From the NCBI GenBank assembly GCA_018649725.1, contig JABIHH010000063.1, forward strand, positions 233,719 through 297,718: a DNA stretch of 64,000 bases, in the 5' to 3' direction. This DNA is from Rhodospirillaceae bacterium. Lineage in GTDB: Bacteria; Pseudomonadota; Alphaproteobacteria; Rhodospirillales; UBA2165. Of the stretch, positions 1 through 7,432 are shown piece by piece. Both the position numbers and the translations under genes were made by a program. How positions within the stretch are numbered: position 1 is the stretch's first letter; each line of letters opens with the position of its first letter. The notes below the pieces were generated by a model. The model worked only from the letters and a program-made list of their open reading frames with translations. It did no database searches and was not told where the DNA came from.

Positions 1-1
1 A

Positions 2-676
2 GACTCCTACGAAATACTGATGGATGAAGAAAGCGACAAACTGCTCGACGAAGACCTCGTCGTCAAAGAGGCCGCTGACAATGTCGAAAATAACGGCATC
101 GTCTTCATCGATGAGTTCGACAAGATCACGGCGCGCGCTGATGCCCATGGCGGCGATGTCAGCCGGGAAGGCGTGCAGCGCGATCTGTTACCCCTAATCG
201 AAGGCACCACGGTGTCGACCAAATACGGCATGATCAAAACCGATCATATTTTATTCATTGCCTCCGGTGCCTTTCATCTCGCCAAGCCATCTGATCTTTT
301 GCCCGAACTACAAGGCCGCTTGCCGATCCGGGTTGAGCTCCGCGCGCTCACCGAAGAAGATTTCGTCCGCATTCTAACCGAGCCCGAAGCCAGCCTGATC
401 AAACAATATGTCGCGCTGATGGGCACGGAAGAGGTTACCCTCAACTTCACCGACGACGCCATTCAAGAGCTCGCCAAACTCGCCGCCGAGATCAACTCGG
501 TCGTCGAAAACATCGGTGCCAGACGTCTTCATACGGTGATGGAAAAACTCCTCGAAGAGATCAGCTTCACCGCCACCGACCGCGGCGGCGAAACCATCGA
601 GATTAACGCCGAGCTCGTCAAAGAACGCGTCGGCGATCTCGTCAAAGGCGGCGATCTCTCTAAGTTTATTTTATAG
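2..676 (+). CDS. hslU: HslU, ATPase subunit of HslVU protease (3' part)
   Basis: This is the C-terminal half of the AAA+ unfoldase that feeds substrates to the HslV peptidase in the cytoplasm; the 5' half lies outside the window. The visible part opens inside the family-specific I domain, then shows a Walker B motif ([11 protein letters not shown]), the sensor region ([10 protein letters not shown]), the arginine-finger stretch ([11 protein letters not shown]) and sensor 2 ([15 protein letters not shown]). It ends in DLSKFIL, the conserved tail that inserts into HslV. The frame is open from base 2 with no disruption. It is one of the few rightward genes on the left arm of the presumed origin; hslV is expected just upstream. 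A hairpin terminator follows the stop codon. Confidence 0.97.
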   Translation, partial: DSYEILMDEESDKLLDEDLVVKEAADNVENNGIVFIDEFDKITARADAHGGDVSREGVQRDLLPLIEGTTVSTKYGMIKTDHILFIASGAFHLAKPSDLLPELQGRLPIRVELRALTEEDFVRILTEPEASLIKQYVALMGTEEVTLNFTDDAIQELAKLAAEINSVVENIGARRLHTVMEKLLEEISFTATDRGGETIEINAELVKERVGDLVKGGDLSKFIL

Positions 677-699
677 TCACTGGGGGTCACTTCCACCAA

Positions 700-729
700 C
701 CCTCCCCCATCAAAGGGGGAGGGCTTTTT
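700..729 (+). terminator. Rho-independent terminator after hslU
   Basis: A perfect 9-bp stem (CCCTCCCCC at 700-708, GGGGGAGGG at 715-723) with a 6-nt loop is followed by CTTTTT. It sits 24 bases after the hslU stop. The same pyrimidine/purine palindrome recurs near 19.95, 22.54 and 22.66 kb, so it is also a copy of a dispersed repeat that here happens to have a T tract. Confidence 0.65.
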
Positions 730-789
730 GGGTTGAGGTGTCGGAAAAAGCGGGCGTGAATTTTAGAAGACGCCGAGTTAGTTCACCTG

Positions 790-871
790 CGTCATACCCG
801 GACTTGATCCGGGTATCCACCTTCCCTCCAACAAAGATAGCTGGATACGCGGGTCAAGCCCGCGCATGACG
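790..871. repeat. Dispersed palindromic repeat, two inverted arms
   Basis: Two 30-bp arms (790-819 and 842-871) are inverted copies of each other, matching at about 25 of 30 positions, and each arm is itself palindromic around CTTGA. The ends read CGTCAT...TATCCA. This looks like the small intergenic palindromes common in alphaproteobacterial genomes. It lies between the convergent hslU and the metallo-hydrolase gene and could form a long hairpin in RNA from either side. Confidence 0.75.
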
Positions 872-919
872 GGGTTGGGAAGGGGACATGACAACCCTCT
901 TTCAATGTCCCCTATTTTT

Positions 920-1780
920 CTACATGCTGCCCTTTTTCTGCAGCCAGGCCGCCATACCTTTGACATTAGTGGCGCGGAAGAATTTGTAGCCGTCCCAGTT
1001 TTTGTACTCGGACATGGTTACGGACTTGACCAAATCACCCGCCGATTTACCGGCTTTGAGACCCGCCGCAACGCGAGAGCGCAGGGTTTCGATATAGACT
1101 CGGAAAGTTTTCAAGTGTCCGTGATTGCCGACACCGCCATGGCCAGGGATTAGTGTTTTAAACTTAAGCGCCTCGGCGGTTTTGATTTGCTTGATCAAGC
1201 CGTCGATATCGGTGCGCGGAAAATTACGAAACGGCAGGCGGTTCTTTGAAGCGAGATCAACGATAAAAGCAACGTTTTCCGGCCGCACAACCGTGGCAAT
1301 TAGATCCGTGCCGTGACCGATGCCGAGATATTTCAGCTCAAAAGTTTTGCCGCCAATGCGAAAAATTAGCTCGTCTTTGAACGTCGTCGTTGGCCAACCC
1401 GTCCTCGCCTTACCGGCCAAAACCTGAGCCCGCACGCCTTCTTGGGCGATCACCTCAACGCCTTTGCCCCATTCTTCACCGCCGGTGTTGTGGTCACCAT
1501 GGCTGTGGGAATAAATCGCGTGGGTGACAGGTTTATTGAAGCGTTTTTTAATCTCTGCTCTGAGCCACTTCACCATATCGGAATTGATCGGGTCGGTGAC
1601 AACCACCCCATCTTTGGTTTCAACCGCCATGCCGAAATGAAAATTATTCTGGTAGCGATAGATGTCGCCGGTGACTTTAACAAAGGATCGCTTGGGCGCT
1701 TTTTTCTGAGCGTTAGCGTCGGACGAAATCCCCAAAACAAAAACTGAGAATAACAAAATACTAAAAATACGACGAACCAT
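920..1780 (-). CDS. Secreted MBL-fold metallo-hydrolase
   Basis: A 286-residue protein with an N-terminal signal peptide (hydrophobic ILLFSVFVLGISS, then a likely cleavage after DANA) and a metallo-beta-lactamase fold. The zinc motif HSHGDHNTGG is complete, and a later GHGGVG segment supplies a further metal-ligand histidine. It is therefore probably a periplasmic zinc hydrolase of the broad beta-lactamase-like superfamily; substrate unknown. The lysine-rich C-terminal part is helical. The start is ATG with GGGAG seven bases upstream. It is monocistronic, convergent with hslU, and separated from the next gene by a palindromic repeat. A true beta-lactamase role is not supported by anything seen here. 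Confidence 0.85.
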   Translation of the reverse strand: MVRRIFSILLFSVFVLGISSDANAQKKAPKRSFVKVTGDIYRYQNNFHFGMAVETKDGVVVTDPINSDMVKWLRAEIKKRFNKPVTHAIYSHSHGDHNTGGEEWGKGVEVIAQEGVRAQVLAGKARTGWPTTTFKDELIFRIGGKTFELKYLGIGHGTDLIATVVRPENVAFIVDLASKNRLPFRNFPRTDIDGLIKQIKTAEALKFKTLIPGHGGVGNHGHLKTFRVYIETLRSRVAAGLKAGKSAGDLVKSVTMSEYKNWDGYKFFRATNVKGMAAWLQKKGSM

Positions 1781-1908
1781 GATTTTTCTCCCGATGTTGA
1801 TTTAATAATCGCGCATCAATTCATGGGATATGGCTCACGGTCAAATCAACTATCTGTTAGGGGAGGTAGAGAGCATTAAGTATCATTCTCTTTTTTCAAC
1901 ACCCCACT

Positions 1909-1994
1909 CGTCACCCTGAACTTGTTCAGGGTCCAGTCCTTCACTTTAATTACGACGCCACGGCCCTCTGGATTCTGACTGCGTCAGAATGACG
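1909..1994. repeat. Second dispersed palindromic repeat pair
   Basis: Two inverted arms (about 1909-1935 and 1967-1994) start and end in CGTCA/TGACG. The left arm contains the palindrome CCCTGAACTTGTTCAGGG and the right arm TTCTGACTGCGTCAGAA. The architecture matches the repeat at 790-871 but the inner sequences differ, so they are related families and not exact copies. Confidence 0.65.
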
Positions 1995-2019
1995 ATGAGG
2001 GGGTAAATATTCATGGCCG

Positions 2020-2382
2020 CTATTCATTTTCATCGAAGCCCATCTCGGCCAGGATGCGGGTGATGGTGGCTTCGTCGAGTTCATGGATGTGTTTGGCCAT
2101 GAGATTGGCCAGCAAGGTCGCCTTGGGATCAAGGCCGGCGGTATCAACTGGCACCCGGGGATGCGAGAGTTGCGCAAGCTCTTTCAGGTCATCGACCTCA
2201 TCCCAAATCAGCTCAAAGTAATTGGCGATCTGCATGACAAAGCCGGGGCCCGGGCGGCCCCGATTGCCATGCTCGAGCGCGGAAAGATAGGCAGAGGAGA
2301 CGTGCAGGTCTTCCGCCATTTGCTTGAGCTGGATATTTTTAGCGGCGCGGAGTTCGCGCACCCGTTTACCGAAGGGGGTCAT
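2020..2382 (-). CDS. XRE-family helix-turn-helix regulator
   Basis: A 120-residue protein with an N-terminal Cro/CI-type HTH (residues about 5-65; GKRVRELRAAKNIQLKQMAE then the recognition helix VSSAYLSALEHG). The C-terminal half is helical and may dimerise. The HTH class indicates DNA binding; the target is unknown. Its ATG overlaps the smr stop codon (ATGA), so it is translationally coupled as the last gene of the lutABC-smr-xre run. A small XRE gene beside smr is a common arrangement in this class of bacteria, so it need not be the lactate regulator. Confidence 0.88.
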   Translation of the reverse strand: MTPFGKRVRELRAAKNIQLKQMAEDLHVSSAYLSALEHGNRGRPGPGFVMQIANYFELIWDEVDDLKELAQLSHPRVPVDTAGLDPKATLLANLMAKHIHELDEATITRILAEMGFDENE

Positions 2383-2969
2383 TGGGCAACACCTGCGCGT
2401 TTTCTTTTGAGCAACACATAGAGCGCACCGGTGCCACCATCGGCTTGGGTGGCATGATTAAAAGAAAGGATGTGGCCGCGATTAGGTTCTTCGTTGAGCC
2501 AGCGCGGGACCATTTCTCTTAAAATACCTATTTGGCGTTCTTCTCCGTCTAACCTAAGACCTTTGCCGGTAATCACCAAGACGCAGCGTTTGCCGGCACT
2601 TGCCGAACCGGCGATAAAACCATTAAGCGCGCGGTGGGCTTCATCCTGGCGGTGACCGTGGAGATCGAGCCGGGCCTCGATCTGCATCTGGCCGCGCTTT
2701 AATCGCTGGGCCGAGCGCTTATCAAGTCCCGGCGTGTCGCCATGGCTAAGAGTTGGTTGATCGGATTTTTTTTGCACCGGTGCGGCCTTCAGATGCGCAT
2801 TGGGCGACCGTTTGATCGCCGGATTTGTTTTAGGGACCTGGTGCTTGAGATCTTTTTTTATTTTACGGCCGGGTAGGGGGTCGACGTCACGGAAAGCGGC
2901 GGCCAAAAGGTCTGCATCATCAATGTCGTTTTTTGGTTCATTTTTAGGTTTTTTGTCTTTTGGGCTCAT
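2379..2969 (-). CDS. smr: Smr-domain protein (DNA/RNA nuclease family)
   Basis: A 196-residue protein with a low-complexity, charged N-terminal half (about residues 1-95, many Lys and Asp) and a C-terminal Smr domain. Domain signatures are LDLHGHRQDEAHRAL, the VITGKG loop and the final GGTGALYVLLKRKR. Smr domains bind branched nucleic acid or stalled translation complexes and can have endonuclease activity. It begins three bases after the lutC stop and overlaps xre by four, so transcription from lutA would carry through it. A stand-alone Smr gene between the hslU and mltA neighbourhoods is normal for alphaproteobacteria. Confidence 0.9.
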   Translation of the reverse strand: MSPKDKKPKNEPKNDIDDADLLAAAFRDVDPLPGRKIKKDLKHQVPKTNPAIKRSPNAHLKAAPVQKKSDQPTLSHGDTPGLDKRSAQRLKRGQMQIEARLDLHGHRQDEAHRALNGFIAGSASAGKRCVLVITGKGLRLDGEERQIGILREMVPRWLNEEPNRGHILSFNHATQADGGTGALYVLLKRKRAGVAQ

Positions 2970-2972
2970 CGC

Positions 2973-3641
2973 CTAAACCTCATCAACAATAATGATGTGG
3001 AGACGACGGGGGCCGTGAATGCCGAGCTGGATTTTTTGCTCAATATCGCCGGTCCGCGACGGGCCGGTAATCCAATTGACCACCCGGGGCATCGCACCAG
3101 ATTTTTCATCCCTGACACGCTGCCAGCTCGTCTCGTAATCGCCGGTGATGCGCGAGCGCGGCAACAGCACGACATGGGTCTCGGGTAAAAAATTAAGGCT
3201 GGTCGGATTTTCCGCACCAGCATGTAAAACCAGCGTGCCGGTCTCGGCGATACCGGCAAAAGCGACCGCGAGGCCGACCGGATCAGCTTCTTCGGCAATG
3301 CCGGTCTTGCGCACCAGCGTCGGCTGCTGAGCCCAGTCGATATTTTCTAACAATGGGTCGGCGCTGCTTTTCACTTCGCTCGGTAAATTCTGACGTGAAA
3401 GATAGGTCGCCAGCGCCGCCGGAAGATCGTTTAAGCTGTCGATCCGATCCGTGGTGGTTGAGACTTCTTCAGCCCAATCTTGAAACATCTGCACCTGTTC
3501 GTCGCCCGGAACCTGTGCGCGCGCCGGAATAATATTTTCCGGCGGGGTTTGAAGGCGCGCAGTTGCCACAGCCTGACGTTCGGCTTTATCACCACCGAGG
3601 GCGCTGCTAATTTTATTTAATATGCTGTCTCGGGCTGTCAT
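2973..3641 (-). CDS. lutC: LutC/YkgG-type LUD protein
   Basis: A 222-residue LUD-domain protein, the third subunit of the LutABC L-lactate oxidation complex that converts L-lactate to pyruvate in the cytoplasm. It shows the family features GIAETGTLVLHAG, the LPETHVVLL strand and a C-terminal GPSRTGDIEQKIQLGIHGP. The start used is the ATG at 3641, overlapping the lutB stop as ATGA and preceded by GGAAGGAG; an upstream start at 3656 is less likely. It is the third gene of lutA-lutB-lutC, spaced only 3 nt from smr. Confidence 0.93.
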   Translation of the reverse strand: MTARDSILNKISSALGGDKAERQAVATARLQTPPENIIPARAQVPGDEQVQMFQDWAEEVSTTTDRIDSLNDLPAALATYLSRQNLPSEVKSSADPLLENIDWAQQPTLVRKTGIAEEADPVGLAVAFAGIAETGTLVLHAGAENPTSLNFLPETHVVLLPRSRITGDYETSWQRVRDEKSGAMPRVVNWITGPSRTGDIEQKIQLGIHGPRRLHIIIVDEV

Positions 3642-5059
3642 TTGCGCTCCTTCCACAACTGATGGAAGGTCTTGCCCTCAGGTGCCGGGAAATTGCGGTT
3701 CTCGGTCCAGCCTTTCAGCGTCGGGATGGATTTAAGATGGCCGTGCTTTTTCGCCCACCAGGCCAGCAGCCGCATTTTTGGATTTGCCAGAAAATTATAA
3801 AGGGCCGGGCGCTTGGCAAACATCGCCCAATATTTAAGTCCCCATTTGGTCATCCAATCGCTGAGATCGCGGGCATAAACCTGATCCCGCCAGCGCCGGA
3901 GCAGCGTCGGCAGCGGAATACGCACCGGGCACACTTCTTCGCATTTACCGCAGAGCGTCGAGGCTTGCGGCAAATGCGCTGCCTCATCCAAGCCCATCAG
4001 GCCCGGCGTTAATACGGCGCCCATCGGCCCCGGATAGACCCAGCCATAGGCGTGGCCGCCGACGGCGTTATAAACCGGGCAATGGTTCATACACGCCCCA
4101 CAGCGAATGCAACGCAGCATTTCAGAAAAATCGCCGGCCAGCATCTCGGTGCGGCCATTGTCGACAATGACAACGTGGTATTCCTCCGGGCCATCAAGAT
4201 CAGTGGCCCGGCGGGGACCGGTTGAAAATGTTGTGTAGGAGGAAATTTCCTGGCCCGTCGCAGACCGGGCTAAGACCCGAAGCAAAGTCGTAACGTCTTC
4301 GAGGGTCGGTACGACTTTTTCGATGCTGGCCAGAGCGATGTGAACTTTGGGCAGGGTCTGGGTCAGGTCGCCATTGCCTTCATTGGTCACAATGACGCTG
4401 GAGCCGGTTTCGGCAATTAGAAAATTGGCGCCCGTAATCCCAACATCGGCTTGGATAAATTTATCCCTGAGCATGGCCCGCGCCTCGGCCAGCAAATCAT
4501 CCGCATCTTCCAAAGAACGGTCGGCGTCCAATTCCGTATGAGTTTCTTTGAACGCATCGGCGACCTGTTCTTTGGAAACATGGGTCGCCGGTGCGATGAT
4601 ATGGCTCGGCATCTCGCCCCGGAGCTGAATGATATATTCACCGAGATCGGTTTCGATCGGCTCAATGCCGTTTTCTTCCAAATACTCATTAATGCCGATT
4701 TCTTCGCCGATCATCGTCTTGCCTTTGGTGACGGTCTTGGCATCGGCGTTTTGGCAAATCTCCAGGATGATCTTACGCGCCTCCACTTCATCCATTGCCC
4801 AATGAACCTGGCCGCCACTGGCTTCAACATTTTGCTGATAGATTTCGAGATAGACATCAAGATGTTCGATGGTATGGGTTTTGATATCACGCGCCTGGTC
4901 CCGCAGCGCTTCAAATTCGGCCAGGCGTTCACTGGCAATTCTTCGGTTACGAACAAAACCGTTTTTAATATTCGCCAGCGCATTTTGCAGCTGCTCGTCA
5001 GCCAAGGCTTCTTTGACATTGGCTTTAAAGTTGGGCGAGGTGGAGGGCACGACACTCAT
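3638..5059 (-). CDS. lutB: LutB, iron-sulfur LUD subunit of lactate oxidation
   Basis: A 473-residue protein of the LldF/LutB family. Residues about 1-300 form the LUD domain (for example GITGANFLIAETGSSVIV). Two 4Fe-4S motifs follow, CIRCGACMNHCPVY and CGKCEEVCPVRIP, and a helical C-terminal domain ends the protein. It passes electrons from L-lactate within LutABC. The ATG overlaps the last base of the lutA stop and its own stop overlaps lutC, the expected tight operon. Length and motifs are complete. Confidence 0.95.
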   Translation of the reverse strand: MSVVPSTSPNFKANVKEALADEQLQNALANIKNGFVRNRRIASERLAEFEALRDQARDIKTHTIEHLDVYLEIYQQNVEASGGQVHWAMDEVEARKIILEICQNADAKTVTKGKTMIGEEIGINEYLEENGIEPIETDLGEYIIQLRGEMPSHIIAPATHVSKEQVADAFKETHTELDADRSLEDADDLLAEARAMLRDKFIQADVGITGANFLIAETGSSVIVTNEGNGDLTQTLPKVHIALASIEKVVPTLEDVTTLLRVLARSATGQEISSYTTFSTGPRRATDLDGPEEYHVVIVDNGRTEMLAGDFSEMLRCIRCGACMNHCPVYNAVGGHAYGWVYPGPMGAVLTPGLMGLDEAAHLPQASTLCGKCEEVCPVRIPLPTLLRRWRDQVYARDLSDWMTKWGLKYWAMFAKRPALYNFLANPKMRLLAWWAKKHGHLKSIPTLKGWTENRNFPAPEGKTFHQLWKERK

Positions 5060-5850
5060 TATTCCGGCTCGCCGATGGCCGGGCCATCGGTCATACCAGC
5101 CAGCACTTCAGCGACATGGCGGACTTTTAAATTGCTGGCCTGGCCTTCGTCTTTTTGACGGCTGAGTTTGCCTTGAATATTCATCAAGCAGCCAAGATCG
5201 CCGCCAACCACCAGCTCGGCATCGGTTTTGCCAAGCGCCGCGATACTTTTTTTCACCATGTGGTCGGAGATATCTGAATACTTCACACAAAACGTGCCGC
5301 CGAAACCGCAACAAGTCTCAGCCTCTTCATATTCCTCCAGCGCGACACCGGCCACTTCTGACAATAATTGGCGGGGTTGAGATTTAATGCCGAGTTCTCG
5401 CAAGCCCGCGCAGGAATCGTGATAGGTCACCTTGGCCTCAAGACGGCTTTCAAGTTCTTCAACATTCATCACGTCGACTAAAAATGATGTCAGCTCATAG
5501 GTTTTTTTGGCCAGATTAAAAATCCGGGCCGTCATCTCAAGATCATCGGCGAAAAGTCGCGGATAGTGTTCTTTAATCATGCCCGCGCAAGAACCAGACG
5601 GCGCGACAACATAGTCAAAGTTTTCAAACTCATCGACCACGAGGCGCGCAATGTCTTTGGCATTGTTGGTGTCGCCTGAATTATAGGCCGGTTGGCCGCA
5701 ACAAGTCTGGCTCTCCGGTACCGATATTTGACACCCAGCCTCTTCAAGCAGCTTAACCGCTGCAAAGCCCACACTCGGCCGCATAAGATCTACGAGGCAG
5801 GTAACGAAAAGGCCTACTTTTGGACCGCTTGAGTGGGTTATATCGCTCAT
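5059..5850 (-). CDS. lutA: LutA, Fe-S oxidoreductase of lactate oxidation
   Basis: A 263-residue protein with two cysteine-rich CCG domains: the first around LVDLMRPSVGF and SQTCCGQPAYNSGD, the second around YHDSCAGLRELG and AETCCGFGGTFC. These bind iron-sulfur clusters in the LldE/LutA family. The ATG at 5850 (MSDITHSSGPKVG) matches family start positions; the longer frame to 5937 adds 29 residues unlike the family and is rejected. First gene of the lut operon; no lactate permease or FadR/GntR-type lut regulator is intact nearby. Upstream lies the repeat-bearing decay zone. Confidence 0.94.
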   Translation of the reverse strand: MSDITHSSGPKVGLFVTCLVDLMRPSVGFAAVKLLEEAGCQISVPESQTCCGQPAYNSGDTNNAKDIARLVVDEFENFDYVVAPSGSCAGMIKEHYPRLFADDLEMTARIFNLAKKTYELTSFLVDVMNVEELESRLEAKVTYHDSCAGLRELGIKSQPRQLLSEVAGVALEEYEEAETCCGFGGTFCVKYSDISDHMVKKSIAALGKTDAELVVGGDLGCLMNIQGKLSRQKDEGQASNLKVRHVAEVLAGMTDGPAIGEPE

Positions 5851-5932
5851 AAAACCAAAATACCGATTAACCGAAATAAAGTAAAGTGCGTTACCGGGTT
5901 TGAGAGTCGAAAAAGCCAAAGAAAGAACGATC

Positions 5933-5954
5933 ACCAAAGAGAATACAGAGGAAG
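5933..5954 (+). repeat. 22-bp repeat, inverted partner at 8353-8374
   Basis: ACCAAAGAGAATACAGAGG and its next three bases match the reverse complement of 8353-8374 at 20 of 22 positions. The two copies bracket the 2.4-kb decay zone in inverted orientation. Both lie in non-coding sequence. Confidence 0.6.
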
Positions 5955-6058
5955 AGATACGGAAAACCCCTTCAAATTAGGGCAGTTCAGGCCTGAGAAG
6001 GTGGCTTTTTTGAATCGTTCAAGGGTTAAAAAAACAGTTGGTTTCGGTATAGGCGGAG

Positions 6059-6133
6059 AATGTCCGCTATTGGATGCAAAGCAGACGCTTTTTCAATGGT
6101 GATAAAACGTCCGCTAATAGCCAAGAACGGACA
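6059..6133. repeat. Short element bounded by TGTCCG/CGGACA
   Basis: The stretch is bounded by inverted hexamers TGTCCG (6061-6066) and CGGACA (6128-6133), and its first 28 bases (6059-6086) match 8274-8301 at 24 of 28 positions in direct orientation. It abuts a short reading-frame remnant on its right. It is probably a small dispersed non-autonomous repeat. Confidence 0.5.
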
Positions 6134-6211
6134 CTAGCTCTCTGGCATGCCGTCTTTATGTAGCGCGACGACGAAAGTATTCAAATACCGGCCCTCCATC
6201 AGATAATCAAT
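6134..6211 (-). pseudogene. Possible C-terminal remnant of an unidentified gene
   Basis: On the minus strand about 25 codons without stop (ending EGRYLNTFVVALHKDGMPES, then TAG) read like the tail of a protein but have no intact start or upstream body; a stop lies directly before them in frame. The repeat at 6059-6133 begins where this tail ends. The parent family is not recognised. It could be chance, but it fits the other gene fragments in this zone. Confidence 0.25.
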
Positions 6212-6255
6212 TCAGTGATTGGTCGATGTTGTCGGTAAGGCGGTCGTATCGGAAA

Positions 6256-7074
6256 CTAAAATTTCATAAGGTCTTCGCCGATGGTGAGCGGCCCGTCGAA
6301 ATCCCGTGAGATTGTTGAATGTATATTTTCCGGAATGGTTTGAGGGTTCATGTGCGTAACAACAAGCTCCTTAACCCCTGCGTCCCGGCCGATAAGCCCA
6401 AGCTGTTCTGGCTGGGTGTGGGCCAACTCAATGTGGTGGGTATCGATTTGTCCACTGCCATGCTCCTTTGACCATGTGTTGGCTTCGGTACACTCGTGAA
6501 CGAGCAAATCAACTCCGCTTGCGTGCTTGATCAGATTGTCGCACGGCCGGGTATCCCCTGAGAAAACAATACTGTGGTCTTTGATATCAAATCGATAGCC
6601 AAAGGGTTGTTCCAGCGGAAAGTGTTCGACGTCAAAAGCGCTGACTTTAAATCCATCTTCGTCCAACGCCTGGCCTTCCGAGATATGGTGCACAACCACA
6701 TTCGGCATTTCTCGAGCGACTTTGCGGATGGACATACGCATTCTCAAATCTGGCTCCAGAATTTCTAGGATGAGATTGATCATACGTTGCAATCCCTCTG
6801 CCCCAAAAACATGTAATGGGCGGTCGTCACCCAATATCCAACGGCTGATTAAAAAATGTCCAAGGTCTATAAAGTGATCTGAATGCAAATGCGACAGAAA
6901 TAGATGATGAATGTCGCCAGGCGAATGACCGGCTTCCACCAAACGCCGGACCACGCCCGATCCGCATTCGACTAAGATTTTGGTATCCCCAGCTTGAACC
7001 ATATATCCAGGTCCAGCGCGTTTTGGATTTGGGAAGGGTAATCCCGTTCCTAACAAGGTGATTTCAAGTGCCAT
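6256..7074 (-). CDS. RNase Z-like MBL-fold hydrolase
   Basis: A 272-residue cytoplasmic metallo-beta-lactamase-fold protein of the RNase Z/ElaC type. It opens with LEITLLGTGLPFP and has the zinc motif FLSHLHSDHFID, a central metal-binding FSGDTRPC and a final VVTHMNP. This subgroup includes tRNA 3' processing enzymes and many unrelated hydrolases; the long exosite arm of true RNase Z is not evident, so a metabolic hydrolase is as likely. I use the ATG at 7074; the frame extends to a TTG at 7086. The remnant of a GntR regulator ends just upstream with its stop near this start, suggesting a former regulator-hydrolase operon. No partner gene remains intact. Confidence 0.82.
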   Translation of the reverse strand: MALEITLLGTGLPFPNPKRAGPGYMVQAGDTKILVECGSGVVRRLVEAGHSPGDIHHLFLSHLHSDHFIDLGHFLISRWILGDDRPLHVFGAEGLQRMINLILEILEPDLRMRMSIRKVAREMPNVVVHHISEGQALDEDGFKVSAFDVEHFPLEQPFGYRFDIKDHSIVFSGDTRPCDNLIKHASGVDLLVHECTEANTWSKEHGSGQIDTHHIELAHTQPEQLGLIGRDAGVKELVVTHMNPQTIPENIHSTISRDFDGPLTIGEDLMKF

Positions 7075-7076
7075 AT

Positions 7077-7294
7077 TTACATCCAATCAAATTTCTTATT
7101 CAGCAGCGGCAACAATTTCACCACCGTCCTGGAAAATTTTTTTCGAGCGTCGGTTTCCGTTAGACGCGCTGCAAAAAAATATGTTCGCTCAGCAATTTCT
7201 CAGCCAAATCCGTATTGCGGTTAATTGCCGCCTGATGAAGCGCTTCAGGTTCTTCCTTTCTAATATCGACGCCAAAGACAAGTATAGTTATGTT
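7077..7294 (-). pseudogene. Remnant of a GntR/FCD-type transcriptional regulator
   Basis: Translating the minus strand from 7282 gives LVFGVDIRKEEPEALHQAAI then NRNTDLAEKLLSEHIFLQRV and a stop. The pattern EALHQAAI...DLAEKLLSEHI is the typical final helix pair of the FCD ligand-binding domain of GntR regulators. A run of seven T/A bases sits just before the stop; adding one base restores a longer frame (RLTETDARKKFSRTVVK...) that ends with TAA at 7079-7077, directly upstream of the hydrolase start. The N-terminal DNA-binding part is gone and a stop precedes the fragment. The call rests on residue pattern only. Confidence 0.5.
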
Positions 7295-7432
7295 CTAAAA
7301 AAATATCCACAGCAACCTAAATATTATAAATAATAAAAAAATATCCATATTTTTATTGAATATGGAATTTACAATTGGTATTATATTTTCATTCAGACAA
7401 TGGCATCCCATTCATCGGATAGGGAGGACACA
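7087..7432. other. AT-rich gap with regulator remnant and promoter
   Basis: This 346-base stretch between the divergent hydrolase and binding-protein genes holds the GntR remnant (7077-7294) and, to its right, a very AT-rich segment with an inverted repeat TCCATATT/AATATGGA (7344-7351, 7359-7366). Base composition is clearly lower in GC than in the flanking core genes. Confidence 0.6.
7356..7384 (+). promoter_or_regulatory. Putative sigma-70 promoter of the binding-protein gene
   Basis: TTGAAT (7356-7361) and TATTAT (7379-7384) are separated by exactly 17 bases, close to the housekeeping consensus, and lie about 49 bases upstream of the ATG at 7433. The right arm of the inverted repeat 7344-7366 overlaps the -35 box, which would suit a repressor operator. 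Confidence 0.5.

Noticed and set aside
920..1780. Beta-lactamase resistance gene
   Set aside because: The fold is a broad superfamily; HxHxDH is present but nothing indicates beta-lactam hydrolysis.
4451..5158. 235-codon open frame on the plus strand antisense to lutB and lutA
   Set aside because: It is the mirror of two well-supported Fe-S protein genes with motifs on the other strand; no RBS or family pattern.
5851..5937. 29-residue N-terminal extension of LutA
   Set aside because: Residues are unlike LutA proteins, and the ATG at 5850 matches the family start.
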